Origin: Eucommia ulmoides
Lineage: Eukaryota > Streptophyta > Magnoliopsida > Garryales > Eucommiaceae
DNA: 64,000 nucleotides
NCBI GenBank assembly: GCA_016647705.1
Contig: CM028327.1
Span: 45,587,114 to 45,651,113, forward strand
Direction of reading: 5' to 3'
The notes beneath the pieces were generated by a model that did no database searches, was not told the DNA's origin, and was given only the letters and a program-made list of their open reading frames with translations. Below, piece after piece: positions 33,131 to 44,460 of the stretch. A program made the position numbers and the translations under genes. The first letter of the stretch is position 1. The number at the start of each line of letters is the position of its first letter.

Positions 33131-33778
33131 GAAACAACACAACATTGTGGGGACAGTGAAGACACCTGTCAAATTTTGAAACCAAAGCTTGATTAATCAA
33201 ATTTCGAAATCTAGATGTGTATCACATCCTCCCAAATCTAGATTCAACACAAATTTAAATTTTGAATTTTTGCAATATTAGGAAGCGTTATATTCATGGG
33301 ACAATCGACACTTTCATGTTTGTTATTCGGTTTGATTTTTACAAAATTTGAGCATGAATGAAAAGGGGCATACACCAGGAGGTCAATACGTATATTGTTT
33401 TTATTTGTTGATTTCACTGTCTCATGAACCTTTACATTCAAATTTGAGCATCAATGAGAAAGGGGCATGCATGAATGTAACACTCAAAATAGTAGACAAT
33501 GATACATTCAATACGCATGTTTTTTTTATTTTTTGACAAGATTTAGACAGTTTTATATTCAACACATATATTGATTGTGAGCACCGACACTTTCTGTCTG
33601 TTTTTCAGTTTGATTCATCAATTTTGAGCATGATAAGAAGTTATCCCCTATGTTTGGATTGGGTGTTACATTTAACATACACAGTTGTTTGATTCATCAT
33701 AGTTTCCAATGTTTAATTCATACAATGTTACATTCAACTTACATGTTGATATTATTCCAAAACAAATTGGTTCAATCA
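33131..33778. repeat. Left part of a degenerate ACATTCAACACGCA repeat region
   Basis: Motifs such as TTACATTCAACAYRCA and TTTGAGCATGAATG recur irregularly. The same motif class fills 43363-44460. The two parts were originally continuous and were split by the copia-2 insertion at 33779 and the solo LTR at 41227; only 41201-41226 remains between those two elements. Confidence 0.65.
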
Positions 33779-34181
33779 TGCAGAATTTTAGAAAAATAAG
33801 ATGAAAAACATGCAAAATTCTGCAGAATTTCAGAGAAATAAGATACAGAATTTTGGAGATATAAGATGAAGAATTGGAAGAGAAACTAAAGTTTTTCTCA
33901 TATTATTTCCAAACATGTGTACAACAGTATATATAGAACTAGAAGTAAGAAAATCAGTCCACTAATCTAGGTAAAGAAAAAGGAAATCATTCAAAAGGAA
34001 ACAAACAGTTATTACACACTAATACACCTCCCATAATTAGCCAAAATAGGAAAGGAAACTAGATCCTAGAAATCAGGTAATTTAACTAATTGAATCACCT
34101 ATTTACAACCTTTCCAACTCAGCAAATCACAAGAGGAAATTATTCTTTAATTTCCGAGAACTAAATCTCATAAATTCTACA
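33779..34181 (-). repeat. Left LTR of copia-2 (its 3' LTR)
   Basis: Plus-strand start TGCAGAATTTTAG and end AAATTCTACA give canonical TG..CA. It matches 40799-41200 nearly throughout and contains a TATATATAG stretch in the middle. Confidence 0.95.
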
Positions 34182-34196
34182 CTCCCCCTCAAGTTA
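34182..34196 (-). other. Polypurine tract of copia-2
   Basis: Minus-strand TAACTTGAGGGGGAG directly precedes the 3' LTR, a typical copia polypurine tract. It overlaps the stop codon region of pol. Confidence 0.85.
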
Positions 34197-36967
34197 GGTG
34201 ATAGATATTAATCATTCCCAACTTGCAACTCAGTTCTTCAAAGGTGGTTTGAGGTAATGCTTTGGTGAGGATATCTGCAATCTGGTGATGAGTTGATGTA
34301 TGTAGGAGTTCCACAACTTTGCCATCTAACTTCTCTTTGATGAATTGCCGATCAATTTCCACATGTTTGGTTTGGTCATGATAAACTGGGTTTCTGGCAA
34401 TTCTTAAAGTAGCTTGGTTATCACAATACATGCTGACGGGTTCAAGGATTGTGATGTCAAGTTCATTTAGTAATCTTCTTAACCACATTCCTTCACAAAT
34501 CCCACGAGCCATAGCTCTGAACTCAACTTCTGCACTGCTTCGAGCGACTACTGACTGTTGCTTACTTCGCTAAGTTACAAGATTCCCCCACACAAATGTA
34601 CAGTGTCCAGTAGTAGACCTACAATCCACTATACAGCCTGTCTAGTCAGCATCGGCAAAGACTTCAATTTTCCTGTTCGAATTCTTACTGAAATACAATC
34701 ATTTTCCTGGTGTCATCTTGAGATACTTGAGTATGCGATAGACTGCCTCCATGTGTTCTTCAGTGGGATTGTTCATGAATTGACTTACAACACTCATTGA
34801 AAAACCAATATCTGGTCTAGTGTGGGATAGATAAATGAGTTTTCCCACCAATCTTTGATAGCGGCCTTTGTCCACAGGTGCACTGTCTTCTTTAATCCCG
34901 AGATTTACAGCAGAGTCCATGGAGTTTCAGCTGGTTTACACCCTATCATTCCAGTTTCCTTAAGAAGATCAAGAACATATTTTCTTTGAGAGACAAAGAT
35001 GTCTTTTCTAGTCTGGGCCACTTCCATTCCTAGGAAATATTTTAGATTTCCTAGATATTTTCAAATTCCTTGGCTAAGACTTCCTTGAGTTTATTAATCT
35101 CTGTTGTACAATTACTTGTCAAAATAATATCATTTACATACACAATTAGGATAACTAGTCTGCCAGCGGGAAAATGCTTGACGAAGAGTATGTGATCTGC
35201 TTGACACTGATTGTGCCCATATCTCTTCAGAACTTTAGAGAACCTGTCGAACCATGCATGAGGAGACTGTTTTAATACATATAATGATTTCTTAAGTTTG
35301 TAGACTTTGTTGTTTGTAACATGAGATTTAATTCCAAGAGGAATGTCCATATAGACTTCTTCTTCGAGATCACCATTGAGGAATGTATTTTTGATATCTA
35401 ATTGGTAAAGAGGCCAATCCAAGTTAGATGCCAAAAAGAAGAGGACACGAACAGTGTTGAGCTTTGCTACAGGGACAAACGTTTCCTGATAATCAATCCC
35501 GTATGCTTGAGTGAATTCTTTAGCCACAAGGCGAGCCTTGAATCTTTCCACACTTCCATCTGCCTTGTGTTTCACTGTAAAGATCCACTTACACCCAATA
35601 GCTCGTTTTCCTAGTGGCAATTCTGTGAGCTTCCATGTCTTGTTTTTCTCCAACGCACTAAGTTTTTCAAAAATAGTTGTCTTCCATTTAGGTACCCGAA
35701 TAGCTTCATGAACAGAGTTGGGTACCTGTATTTGATCTAGACTGCTGATAAAAGCCTTATAACTTGGTGAGAGACTTTTATAGGAAATAAAGTTGTAGAT
35801 ATGGTGGTGTGTACATGATCTTACACTTTTTCTCAAAGCAATTGGCCAATTCAAATCATCAAAAGACGATTCAGTAATGGGAGGTTCAGAGATATTACCT
35901 GGAGAACTATCAGGGTTGTTTGTATTTAAGTTAGACTCCTGGGCTGGCTCAAGATATGCTCGGTTCTCTATTCCCTCTAGAGTTCTTCTCCTCCTAGAAA
36001 AAACACGAAGATTACTGTTTGGGACATTGGAATTTTGAGAATTTGTTGGCAATAGAGTTGAGGGTTCAACATGATTGGGGAGGAGTTATCAGGAGCATTT
36101 TAAGGCTCTGTTTGAGACACTGACTCACTCTCGGGAATTTGAAGAACATGATTTGTTGGAATCACTAAAGGTTCTGATGAATAGAGTGATTGAGTGGAAA
36201 TGATATCCCAAAGCTGGTATTCATTGCCTGTATTCTCTCCCTAAATGGAAGGTTTGGGATGGTATGGATATTGTTCAAGAAATGTGACATCCATTATGTT
36301 GTAGAATCGTCTTGTGATGGGAGAGAAACATTTGTGTCCTTTCTGGTTTGGAGAGTACCCTAGGAATATACATTTGATGGCTTTGGGGTCAAGTTTACCC
36401 CCATGATACACATGGACATAAGCAGAGCATCCAAATACTTTTAAGGGAATGTTAGACACGATTTTGGAATGTGGATATGACTCGAGAAAAGTATTGACAG
36501 GTGTTTTGAAATTTAGGACACGGGATGGCATCCTATTGATAAGGTAGGTTGCAGTAAGGACAGTTTTCCCCCAAAACTATTTAGGGACATAAGTTGTGAA
36601 CATGAGAGATCTAGCCACGTCAAGAAGATGCCTATTTTTCCTTTCAGCCACCCCGTTTTGTTGAGGTGTGTCAACACAAGAGCTTAGGTGAATAATTCCA
36701 TGACTTGACAGATGAATCATGGCATTGAAATTTTTAAAAATTTGACCCGCTTCAGACTTTCTTTCATGAGAAATAACCAAGTGATTCGAGTATGATCATC
36801 TACAAATGAAATGAACCAACGTGCCCCTGTTACGTTTTTTATTCGAAAAGGTCACCAAATATTCAAGTGAATTAGTAAGAAATGATGTGATTTTTTATAT
36901 GGAAGATTAGGATATGAGTTTCTTACATGTTTCGAAAACTGACACACTTCACATTGAAAATGCTTTG
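34189..36967 (-). pseudogene. copia-2 pol, C-terminal part (integrase core, RT, RNase H)
   Basis: On the minus strand: the integrase end (TPQQNGVAERKNRHLLDVAR near 36650), a connecting region with VFGCSAYVHVYHGGKLDPKA (near 36420), the longest RT frame at 35051-36052 (KARLVAKEFTQAYGIDYQET, LYQLDIKNTFLNGDLEEEVY, IVYVNDIILTSN) and RNase H at 34189-34920 (SMYCDNQATLRIARNP, HTSTHHQIADILTKALP). The RT box reads YVND instead of YVDD. The frame is broken between these segments, for example near 34920-35050 and 36052-36240. It ends at the polypurine tract. Confidence 0.92.
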
Positions 36968-39134
36968 TGTTGGCCCAATGAAATACCCCAAAAGGGGGGT
37001 GAATTAGGTAATTAAAAAATATCAGAGAAAAAATACTTTAATAATTCAAATAATTAATTTTAATCCTAAATTAATTATTATTTTTATATCACATCGGAAA
37101 TATAGAATCAACTAGGTGCACACCAAATAACAAAAATAAATAAAGTAAAGATTGCAGCACACCAAAAATTTATACTGGTTCATCAAGTTACTCTTGACTA
37201 ATCCAGTCCTCCGAACCCCACGGATAGTCGCATCCACTAAACTCAAGATTCTTTTAAAGGTAGGAACCAAACCCTCACAAAGATTCTTTTATAGGTTCAG
37301 AATCAACCTTTACAAAAATTTCTTTTCACAAGCTAAAGAATAACCTCTACTTTTTACAGGCTCAAGAATAACCTAATTTTTTTTAACACAAAGGTTAAAG
37401 AATCAAAACCTCACAAAACACTCTAAATATCCTTTTACCCGGTAAGGATTGAACTATTATAAAATCCACACAAAACAATTCAATTCAAGAAGAATTACTA
37501 CCTCAATCTCTTTACAGGGAGAAATTGAAACCAGCTACCCTTTGATTAAATACACCTAACAGTATTTAATCTGCTACTCAACTTACCAATTTAAAAATTG
37601 CCAAGTGATTTTTTCACTCGGAGCTTCTACCATCTCAGATAAATTAAAACTCAATTAATATCCCAAAACTAATGATAGAAAAGTGAGAAACTCAAAATCT
37701 GATTTTAAACAAAAATGGGTAGTAAGTAATTGAACATGTAATCAGATTAATTCAAGAAATTGTTTTAAAAAATATTTTTCACTAAAAAATTAGAAAACAA
37801 TTTCTAAAGATCGAATTCCAAAAATTAATCAAGCAATAATATATAGAAAGTAATTTGGAAAGATCTCACCCGAAATTTATCGAAAAAATAATTAGAGCGA
37901 TGTTACTTCAAATTCGATAGCAGCAATGATTATCAGCAAATGATTTCTCAAGAATGTCTCTTAGAAAAGTTCTCACAAAAACTCAATATGATTTCTCTTA
38001 GAACAGCTCAATATGATCTCTTGATTTCTCTTAATCTCTTTTTTATGATATGAAAAACGCAGGTCTATATAAATGGGATTAAAATCAACTCTTTAACGGC
38101 TAGTTCCCATTTGTCATTACACTTGATCGCTCTTTTAGACCCCTTATATCATTAAGACTCCATTCTGGTTCAATTCACTTAATTATAGCTTTTAAATATC
38201 TCAATTAAGTCCCCCAAATATTTCTCAATCATAATTAAATAGAATAGAAACAATTATATGTACCAAATTGAGAAATATTCAAACTTAATTACCCAAATTA
38301 ATAGGGATAACATAATATGTGTAGCATATCTTAAATAAGATTAAATCCCTAAAATCTCTCATAAATCCTAACCAGAAAATAGTTAGTAACGACTACTTTC
38401 AAATTGAAATCCGGAATTCCATTATATCCTGAAATAGACACACAAGTTGACCGACCAAGATCAGCGATCAACCACTCAATTCAAGATGTAGCCAAGCCAA
38501 AGATTCTGGGCCCATCGGTCGACCTATCTGTCGACTTAGAGATTCAGAGAGTTTCATTTCTCTTCACAGGTCGACCGCTCTATCGACTTATAGATACAGA
38601 GAGTTCATTTTTTAAGTACAGGTCTACCTACCTGTCGACCGAGAGATACAAAGAGTTTTCCTTCTTTGTCCGGTCGACTTGCCTGTCAACTTATGAATGC
38701 TGGATCACTTTTCTAAACTCATTTTTAATTCATTCTTATTGACGTTTTCGCCTCTTTAACCAATTTCTTTTCTTGGTTAACTCCACTAAATACTTAAATT
38801 CAATTTTAATTAATTATAAATATATTTTTTTTCAATTACACATAGGAGCAAATAATTTATCTGATTAGGATCCTATTAAAAACACACATATTTATAAAAC
38901 TCACTTAAAAATCTTTTTTGTGTCGTATGTGATCCTAATTGGGATATTAAGAGTTGAAATTTAACCTAAGTTGTTTTCCCTAGGTTCTTCAAATTCTTCA
39001 ACCTCTTAATTCTTCATGATCTTTATCATCATATCTTCATCATTTGGAATTAATAAACCGAAACACTTAATCAAACCGTTAGTTCCACCAAAAATATCAA
39101 CCTTTAATTATCCATCAAAATCTTAGGATCAACA
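36968..39134 (+). mobile_element. 2.2 kb solo LTR, family S2, nested in copia-2 integrase
   Basis: It starts TGTTGGCCCAATG and ends AGGATCAACA, with TGTTG/CAACA inverted ends, and is flanked by a perfect target duplication CTTTG (36963-36967 and 39135-39139). No pol, PBS or polypurine tract lies inside. A run CCCCAAAAGGGGGGTGAATT near the start is a motif often seen in long plant LTRs. Four units of about 52 bp (GGTCGAC-rich, 38515-38700) form a small tandem array; the 112-residue frame over it is not a gene. Lineage is unknown. Orientation was not determined; plus is nominal. Confidence 0.85.
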
Positions 39135-39761
39135 CTTTGAATTTTTATTTCTAAATAATGAAGGGAAAAGTTTTTCCAAATAGAGATAATTGGGATGACC
39201 TAGCAGATAGTGATTCAACATGATTTCACCATTATTATTGGACTTAAAATTTAACAAAGCTTTATTATGATACTAAACCTTTTACATAGCTTTGAGGACG
39301 TGTTTCTCTGGAGAGTCTTCACTTTTGAGGAGATAGAGTCCCAAGCACTCTCTAGCACTGCTAATCGTGTTCCCCGAATCCAAGTCCTGAAATTCACACA
39401 GGTTATGAACAAATTTAGCCACACAGTTTTCATCACGGGTAAATTTAGTAATTGATAAAAGATTACAATCAAGGGCTGGAACAAGAAGGACAGAATTGAG
39501 AATAAGGGAATTTGAAATTTTTGCTGAACCGATCCCCGTTACATTGGATACGGATCCATCGGCAATTCTGATAATGTATCTTTCCTGGAATGTTTTGAGA
39601 TTCACGAGAAGAGAGGCATCACCCGTCATGTGATCTGAAGCACCTGAATCAACAATTCATGGTCTTTTAACCTACTTCACAGTATGGGCTTTGAGGGTGT
39701 TACTTGATTGAGCCAAAGTTGCAGATGATGTTGGAGTTAGCAAGGACTGTCCAAACATTTT
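39135..39761 (-). pseudogene. copia-2 protease and GAG-pre-integrase segment
   Basis: The minus-strand frame 39282-39629 contains MTGDASLLVN with the ADGSVSNVTGIGSAKI and LLVPALDCNLLSITKFTRD stretches typical of copia protease ends and the pre-integrase region. The protease DSGAS is in the adjacent part near 39640 and has a stop close by. The integrase continuation was separated from this part by the solo LTR. Confidence 0.85.
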
Positions 39762-40751
39762 CTAGAGAAGCTCAATTCGTTGCTTGCTAAAGAGGACAAA
39801 TTCGGTTGAAGCAAGTTCATGGGTTGTGGAGGCAGTATTTCCATGACTTTCTTTGTCAATGTATCGTGAAGAGGATGGCTTCCAATCAGCTAGCTTGCCA
39901 TGAATTTTCCAGAAGTTTTCCTTGATATGACCGGGTCTATGGCAATGGTCACACCATGGTCTTCCTCTTCGGGGCCGGTTGTCATCATTCTGAGGTGGTT
40001 GGCGTCCACGAATAGCAAGGGCAAACCCTTCGCTGGTTGTTGGAATGGCAAATTGAGGACCCATCATTACCTTTTTCCGACTCTCCTCTGGGCGAACTTC
40101 GGAGAAAGCTTCACGAATGCTTGGTAAAGGCTTTGCTCCAAGGATTCTGCCCCGCACTTCATCGAGATCTCTATTAAGCCCCATCAAAAATTTGAAGACA
40201 TACTTATTTTCAACAATCTGTTTGTACAAGGCTCCATCTTTGGGATACTTCTATTCATGAACCTCAAAAAGGTCCAGTTTTTGCCAATACCGAGTGAGAG
40301 AGTTAAAATATTGCTTGACCGAAGACTCACCTTGACGACGATCATAGAGGATGCTTTCAGCCTCAAATAGTTTGGATCTATTTTCAGAACTGGAATAGGT
40401 TGATTTATCAACGTCCCATATCTCTTTCGCGGTTTCATAGAGAATGAAGTTTTCTCCAATTTCATTCGTCATGGAGTTTATCAACCATGACATCACCATA
40501 TTGTTTTCAGATTTCCATGTTCGATATTTTTTATCATCTTTGTTGGGGGCTGCTGCAACTCCGGTGAGGAAATCATCTTTCATCTTTCCGCATACGAACA
40601 TCATAATGGATTGAGACCAATGAAGGTAATTCTGCCCATTTAATTTGTGACTGGTGATAGGCAGAGTCTCAATTCCTCCATGGGAGCATGTCATCGTTGT
40701 TTCAAGATTGGAGGTAACTCTAGATGAAAAGTTGCATTGTTCTGTTGTCAT
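39762..40751 (-). pseudogene. copia-2 gag, split by a stop
   Basis: The first frame (40251-40751) starts MTTEQCNF and holds LNGQNYLHWSQSIMMFV and TYSSSENRSKLFEAE, a copia gag of the UBN2/gag_3 type. A stop near 40251 separates it from 39762-40229, which carries FLMGLNRDLDEVRGRIL and a nucleocapsid knuckle WCDHCHRPGHIKENFWKIHG. The last knuckle cysteine is replaced by phenylalanine. Joined without that stop it would be about 330 residues, usual for the family. Confidence 0.88.
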
Positions 40752-40786
40752 ACCGTATTTGTTATGAGGAGATGGATCTCAGAATT

Positions 40787-40798
40787 GCTTTGGTACCA
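40787..40798 (-). other. Primer binding site of copia-2
   Basis: Minus-strand TGGTACCAAAGC adjoins the 5' LTR. It differs at two positions from the usual TGGTATCAGAGC (initiator-Met tRNA complement). Confidence 0.75.
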
Positions 40799-41200
40799 TG
40801 CAGAATTTTAGAGAAATAAGATGAAAAACATGCAAAATTCTGCAGAATTTCAGAGAAATAAGATCCAGAATTTTGGAGATATAAGATGAAGAATTGGAAG
40901 AGAAACTGAAGTTTTTCTCATATTATTTCCATCATATGTACAACAGTATATATAGGACTAGAAGTCAAAAAACCAGTCCACTAATCTAGGGAAAGAAAAA
41001 GGAAATCATTCAAAAGGAAACAAACAGCTATTACACACTAATACACCTCCCATAATTAGCCAAAATAGGAAAGGAAACTAGATCCTAGAAATCAGGTAAT
41101 TTAACTAATTGAATTACCTATTTACAGCCTTACCAACTCAGCAAATCACAAGAGGAAATTATTCCTTAATTTTCGAGAACCAAATCTCATAAATTCTTTA
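40799..41200 (-). repeat. Right LTR of copia-2 (its 5' LTR)
   Basis: Partner of 33779-34181. On the plus strand it starts TGCAGAATTTTAG; its end AAATTCTTTA replaces AAATTCTACA, so the terminal CA has decayed. Confidence 0.95.
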
Positions 41201-41226
41201 AATTAGATTACTCTCAACAATTTAGA

Positions 41227-41341
41227 TGTAAGACCCAGTTTAAAAAAAAAAAAGGGTGATGAAATGAGAAAAATGAGAAATTGAGGGGGGAGAAAGAGTA
41301 TTTTTGTTCAGATATTTTAAACATACAATTATATAATTATA

Positions 41342-41373
<32 letters not shown>

Positions 41374-43362
41374 TCGTGAGCCATGCCGGGAGAAAGAGAG
41401 GGGAAGGGGGCAACATATATATATATATATATATATATAATTGAGGTTAGGAAGAGCAACGATCATTCGGGAAGAAACAAGAAAATGAGAGAGAGAGAGA
41501 GAGAGAAGTGAAGAGGAAGAAGAAGCCATCGGAAGGGTTGCCAGAAATCACTGGTGCAGGTTCAGGGTGTTTTCCCAAGGCTGAGAGTCGTTTAGGTTGT
41601 AGGGGTGTGCAAGTGTGACATGTTCTGGGGTCATATGGAAGTAGGTATGTGTGGGTGAAGGATTGTGCCCTGTTTTTGCTGTTTAGTGTTATAACCGATG
41701 GTTTGGGATATTATTTTAGTAGGTGTTTTTGCTAGAGTAAAGGGAATGAGGTTCGTTTTATCAGCATAAACTTGGGATGGTTGATCGTGAAGGTGAAGTG
41801 AAGGATTTAAGGGCCAGAGTTGGTGATGAGAAGGAGGAAGAAGATTGGTCTGTTCTGTTCTGTTCTGTCAGGGACGAAGCCAGGACCGCTTAGGCGGTAA
41901 AACAACAGAGAGCCAGAAATTTCATGATCGCTTAGGCAGTGGAAGATTGCTCAGGCGGTAAAATAATAGAGAGCCAGAATCGCGTGATCGCTTAGGCAGT
42001 GGAAGATCGCTCAGGCGATAAAACAACAGAGAGCCAGAATCGTGTGATCGCTTAGGCGGTGGAAGATTGCTCAGGCGATAAAACAACAAAGAGCAAGAAT
42101 CGCTTGTTCGCCTAGGCGGTGTATTTCCGCTTAGGCGGTGGGGAACAGAAGCCTATTCTAGGGGGGCTTGCAAGTACAAATTTTCAGGTGAGTGTACTGC
42201 CCTTCTTGCCAAAATATTTTTCATATAAATATGATGAGATATGTGTTTATTTAACTGTATGAATTTTATAAATTATATGGATCAAGCCAGTTGAGGGTAA
42301 GTTGATAAAATGGTTTTCCATTGAAATGTTTGGGTTTAAAAAAAATTAAAAAAAAAAAAAAAAGACTTTATAAATAATCTATTGAATTTGGTGTTTTAAT
42401 TAAAAAGGTGGGAAAAACATGATTGTTAAATTAAAAGTGGGTTTTGTTAAAAAGAGGTGGACAATGGTGATTTTGTCGATATTATTGAAGAGGTGATTAT
42501 TTTTATGGTCTGTTCGGAGGGTGGTCCGGCAGAGGGGTAATTATTTATGATTTGGTGATAATATTATTGAATTGACTATACCATAGTTATATTATGATCT
42601 GTCCGGAGGGTGGTCCGGCAGATGGATAGTTACTATAAGGTGATTGACGTCATGTGGTGATTTATATTATTGGCCTTCGAAGACGTCCGGTTGGCGGTGA
42701 TCTGCGCAGTTAGGTCCGTTAGGAAGGCATATCCTACGGATGGTTACGGTACCGTTGCAACTCCCGATCGTGAGGTTAAAACGATCACTATGGCTTAGCC
42801 GGTGGGTGTGGGATTGAGATGTGTGTTTAAGTTGGGGTGTTTTATAAATACTGGGTGACTTATTATTGATTGGGTGTTTGGAAACTGAATTATACTGCTT
42901 TACTTCCATTGCTTATTTGATACTAGAGATTTTACCAACTCTGTGTGGTGTTTATATTTATTCACGCTTGATCCATTTAAATGTTGAATTTTATGGAATA
43001 TATTGTTGCTATGTTAAAAATGGTTTTTACTAAGAAGGTAGTACACTCGCAGGTGCCGTAGAGAAACGTTTGTCCCCTACTGGCAGTAGGTCGATTTCTG
43101 GAGAGCCATAGCGGGGAGTATCTCGATAGTGATTCTTTTTGCTTTTGGTTGTAGATGTTGATTTTGTAAAAGAATGAACTAGCGTTGTTGTTGTAAGAGC
43201 AAGAGAGTCTCAAGAGTAGGGGATATGTGTATTTTGTTGACTATAGTAATTAATATTCTCTTTTTGTGTAAAGTATTTTAATTCGAGTTAGTCATTGCTG
43301 GAAAAGTAGTATTGTTGTCACACCGGCCCACGAATATTGTGATATCGGGATGGGTCGTGACA
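41227..43362 (+). mobile_element. 2.1 kb solo LTR, family S1, second copy
   Basis: It starts TGTAAGACCC and ends GGGTCGTGACA, with the perfect target duplication TTAGA (41222-41226 and 43363-43367). It shares ends and internal blocks with 15238-18057, most strikingly AGGAAGGCATATCCTACGGA near 42720 (also near 17350) followed by about 55 more nearly identical bases, and an AAGAAGGTAGTACACTCGCA block near 43030 (also near 17750). It is about 680 bp shorter than copy 1. It holds (GT)n near 41343, (AT)n near 41418, (GA)n near 41488 and a 60 bp tandem array. No coding sequence was found. Confidence 0.9.
41884..42140. repeat. 60 bp tandem repeat inside the S1 solo LTR
   Basis: About four units contain ATCGCTTAGGCRGTGGAAGA and CAGAGAGCCAGAATCG-like parts, at a step of 60-61 bp (agcca positions near 41911, 41972, 42032, 42092). 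The other S1 copy lacks an obvious array, which may explain part of their length and sequence difference. Confidence 0.85.
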
Positions 43363-44460
43363 TTAGAAGTATAACATTTCAATCAGACACTTTACATTTG
43401 GAATTTTTGGCAATTTTAGAAGTGCTACATTCAACACACACTAAAACAATGGGGTTCAATTGTCGAATATTTTTAAAAAAAAAATGATTTTTGAGAATAT
43501 TATATAATGTTACATTCAACACGTAGACAGTATTATATTCAACACGCACTTTTAAATTTTGAATTATGGCAATATCAGGAAGTGGCAATACCAGTTTAGT
43601 TCTAATCAATTCGAGTTTATGATGTTTTGGATTTAAATTTGGTTGAGTTTATTTCGGTTAAAGTTTTTGGATCGATGAGAAGATAGCTCCTATGGTTGGA
43701 TCGATAGTTCATTATATCACATGTGTAGTTTAGGCAGTGTTACATTCAACATGCATGTAAATATTATTCTGAAACAAATTGATTTAATCAGATTACATTC
43801 AACAACATTCTAAAAACTGATTTTGATAATAGTGGACAATTTTTTACATTCAAAACGCATAATGTTTTGAATATTTGGCAAATTGATTCAATCAGACAGT
43901 GTTACATTTAGAAGTGTAACATTCAACATTTTAGAAGTGTAACATTTTTCAATCACACACTTTGCAATTTGAATTTTGGTAATTTTAGAAGTGTGACATT
44001 CAACACACACATTAAAACAATTGGGTTCAATTGTTGAGTTTTCTAAAAATTTGATTTTTGAGATTAGTAAACAATGTTACATTCAATACACTGACAATGT
44101 TACATTCAACATGCATATTTGTTTTTGAATATGTGACAAGGTCAGACAGTGTTACATTCAACACGCATTTGAATTTTAAATTTTGAATTTTTGGCAATTT
44201 TTAGAAAATTATTGAATTTTCTAAAAAAATGATTTTTGAAATTATTAGATAGTATTACATTCAACACACAGATAGTGTTATATTTAACACGCATATTTGT
44301 TTTTGAATATGTAACAAGATCAGACAGTGTTACATTCAACATGCATTTGAATTTTAAATTTTTGGCATTTTTTAAAGTATTACATTCAACATAAACTAAA
44401 CCAATGGGAAAGGGGTTCAATTGTTGGGATTGCTAAAAAAATGATTTTCGGAAAACCCTA
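43363..44460. repeat. Degenerate repeat region rich in TTACATTCAACACGCA
   Basis: At least ten variants of GTTACATTCAACACGCAT occur at irregular spacing, together with GGCAATTTTAGAAGTG and TTCTAAAAAATGATTTTTG motifs. Longer composites of about 150-200 bp are imperfectly repeated (near 43960-44110 and 44140-44300). Short minus-strand frames rich in CVECNT or RVECNT are the repeat read as protein. It continues the region 33131-33778. Confidence 0.8.

Larger units (their letters stand above)
33779..41200 (-). mobile_element. Second Ty1/copia retrotransposon (copia-2) with a nested solo LTR
   Basis: LTRs lie at 33779-34181 and 40799-41200 (about 400 bp, roughly 20 differences by eye, about 95% alike). 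The target duplication is AATCA (33774-33778) against AATTA (41201-41205). On the minus strand come the PBS beside the right LTR, gag, protease, integrase, RT, RNase H and the polypurine tract beside the left LTR. Integrase is split by a 2.2 kb solo LTR at 36968-39134; without it the element is 5.3 kb. Gag and RT differ clearly from copia-1, so it is another copia lineage. Stops, frameshifts and an altered RT box make it inactive. Confidence 0.95.

Noticed and set aside
38404..38742. 112-residue plus-strand frame
   Set aside because: It spans the 52 bp GGTCGAC array inside a solo LTR.
27371..39139. Same target duplication CTTTG at 27371 and 36963 as a sign of a shared event
   Set aside because: The two LTRs are unrelated in sequence and lie in different contexts; a five-base coincidence is likely.
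5020..41200. copia-1 and copia-2 as copies of one family
   Set aside because: Their LTRs, gag proteins and primer sites differ clearly.
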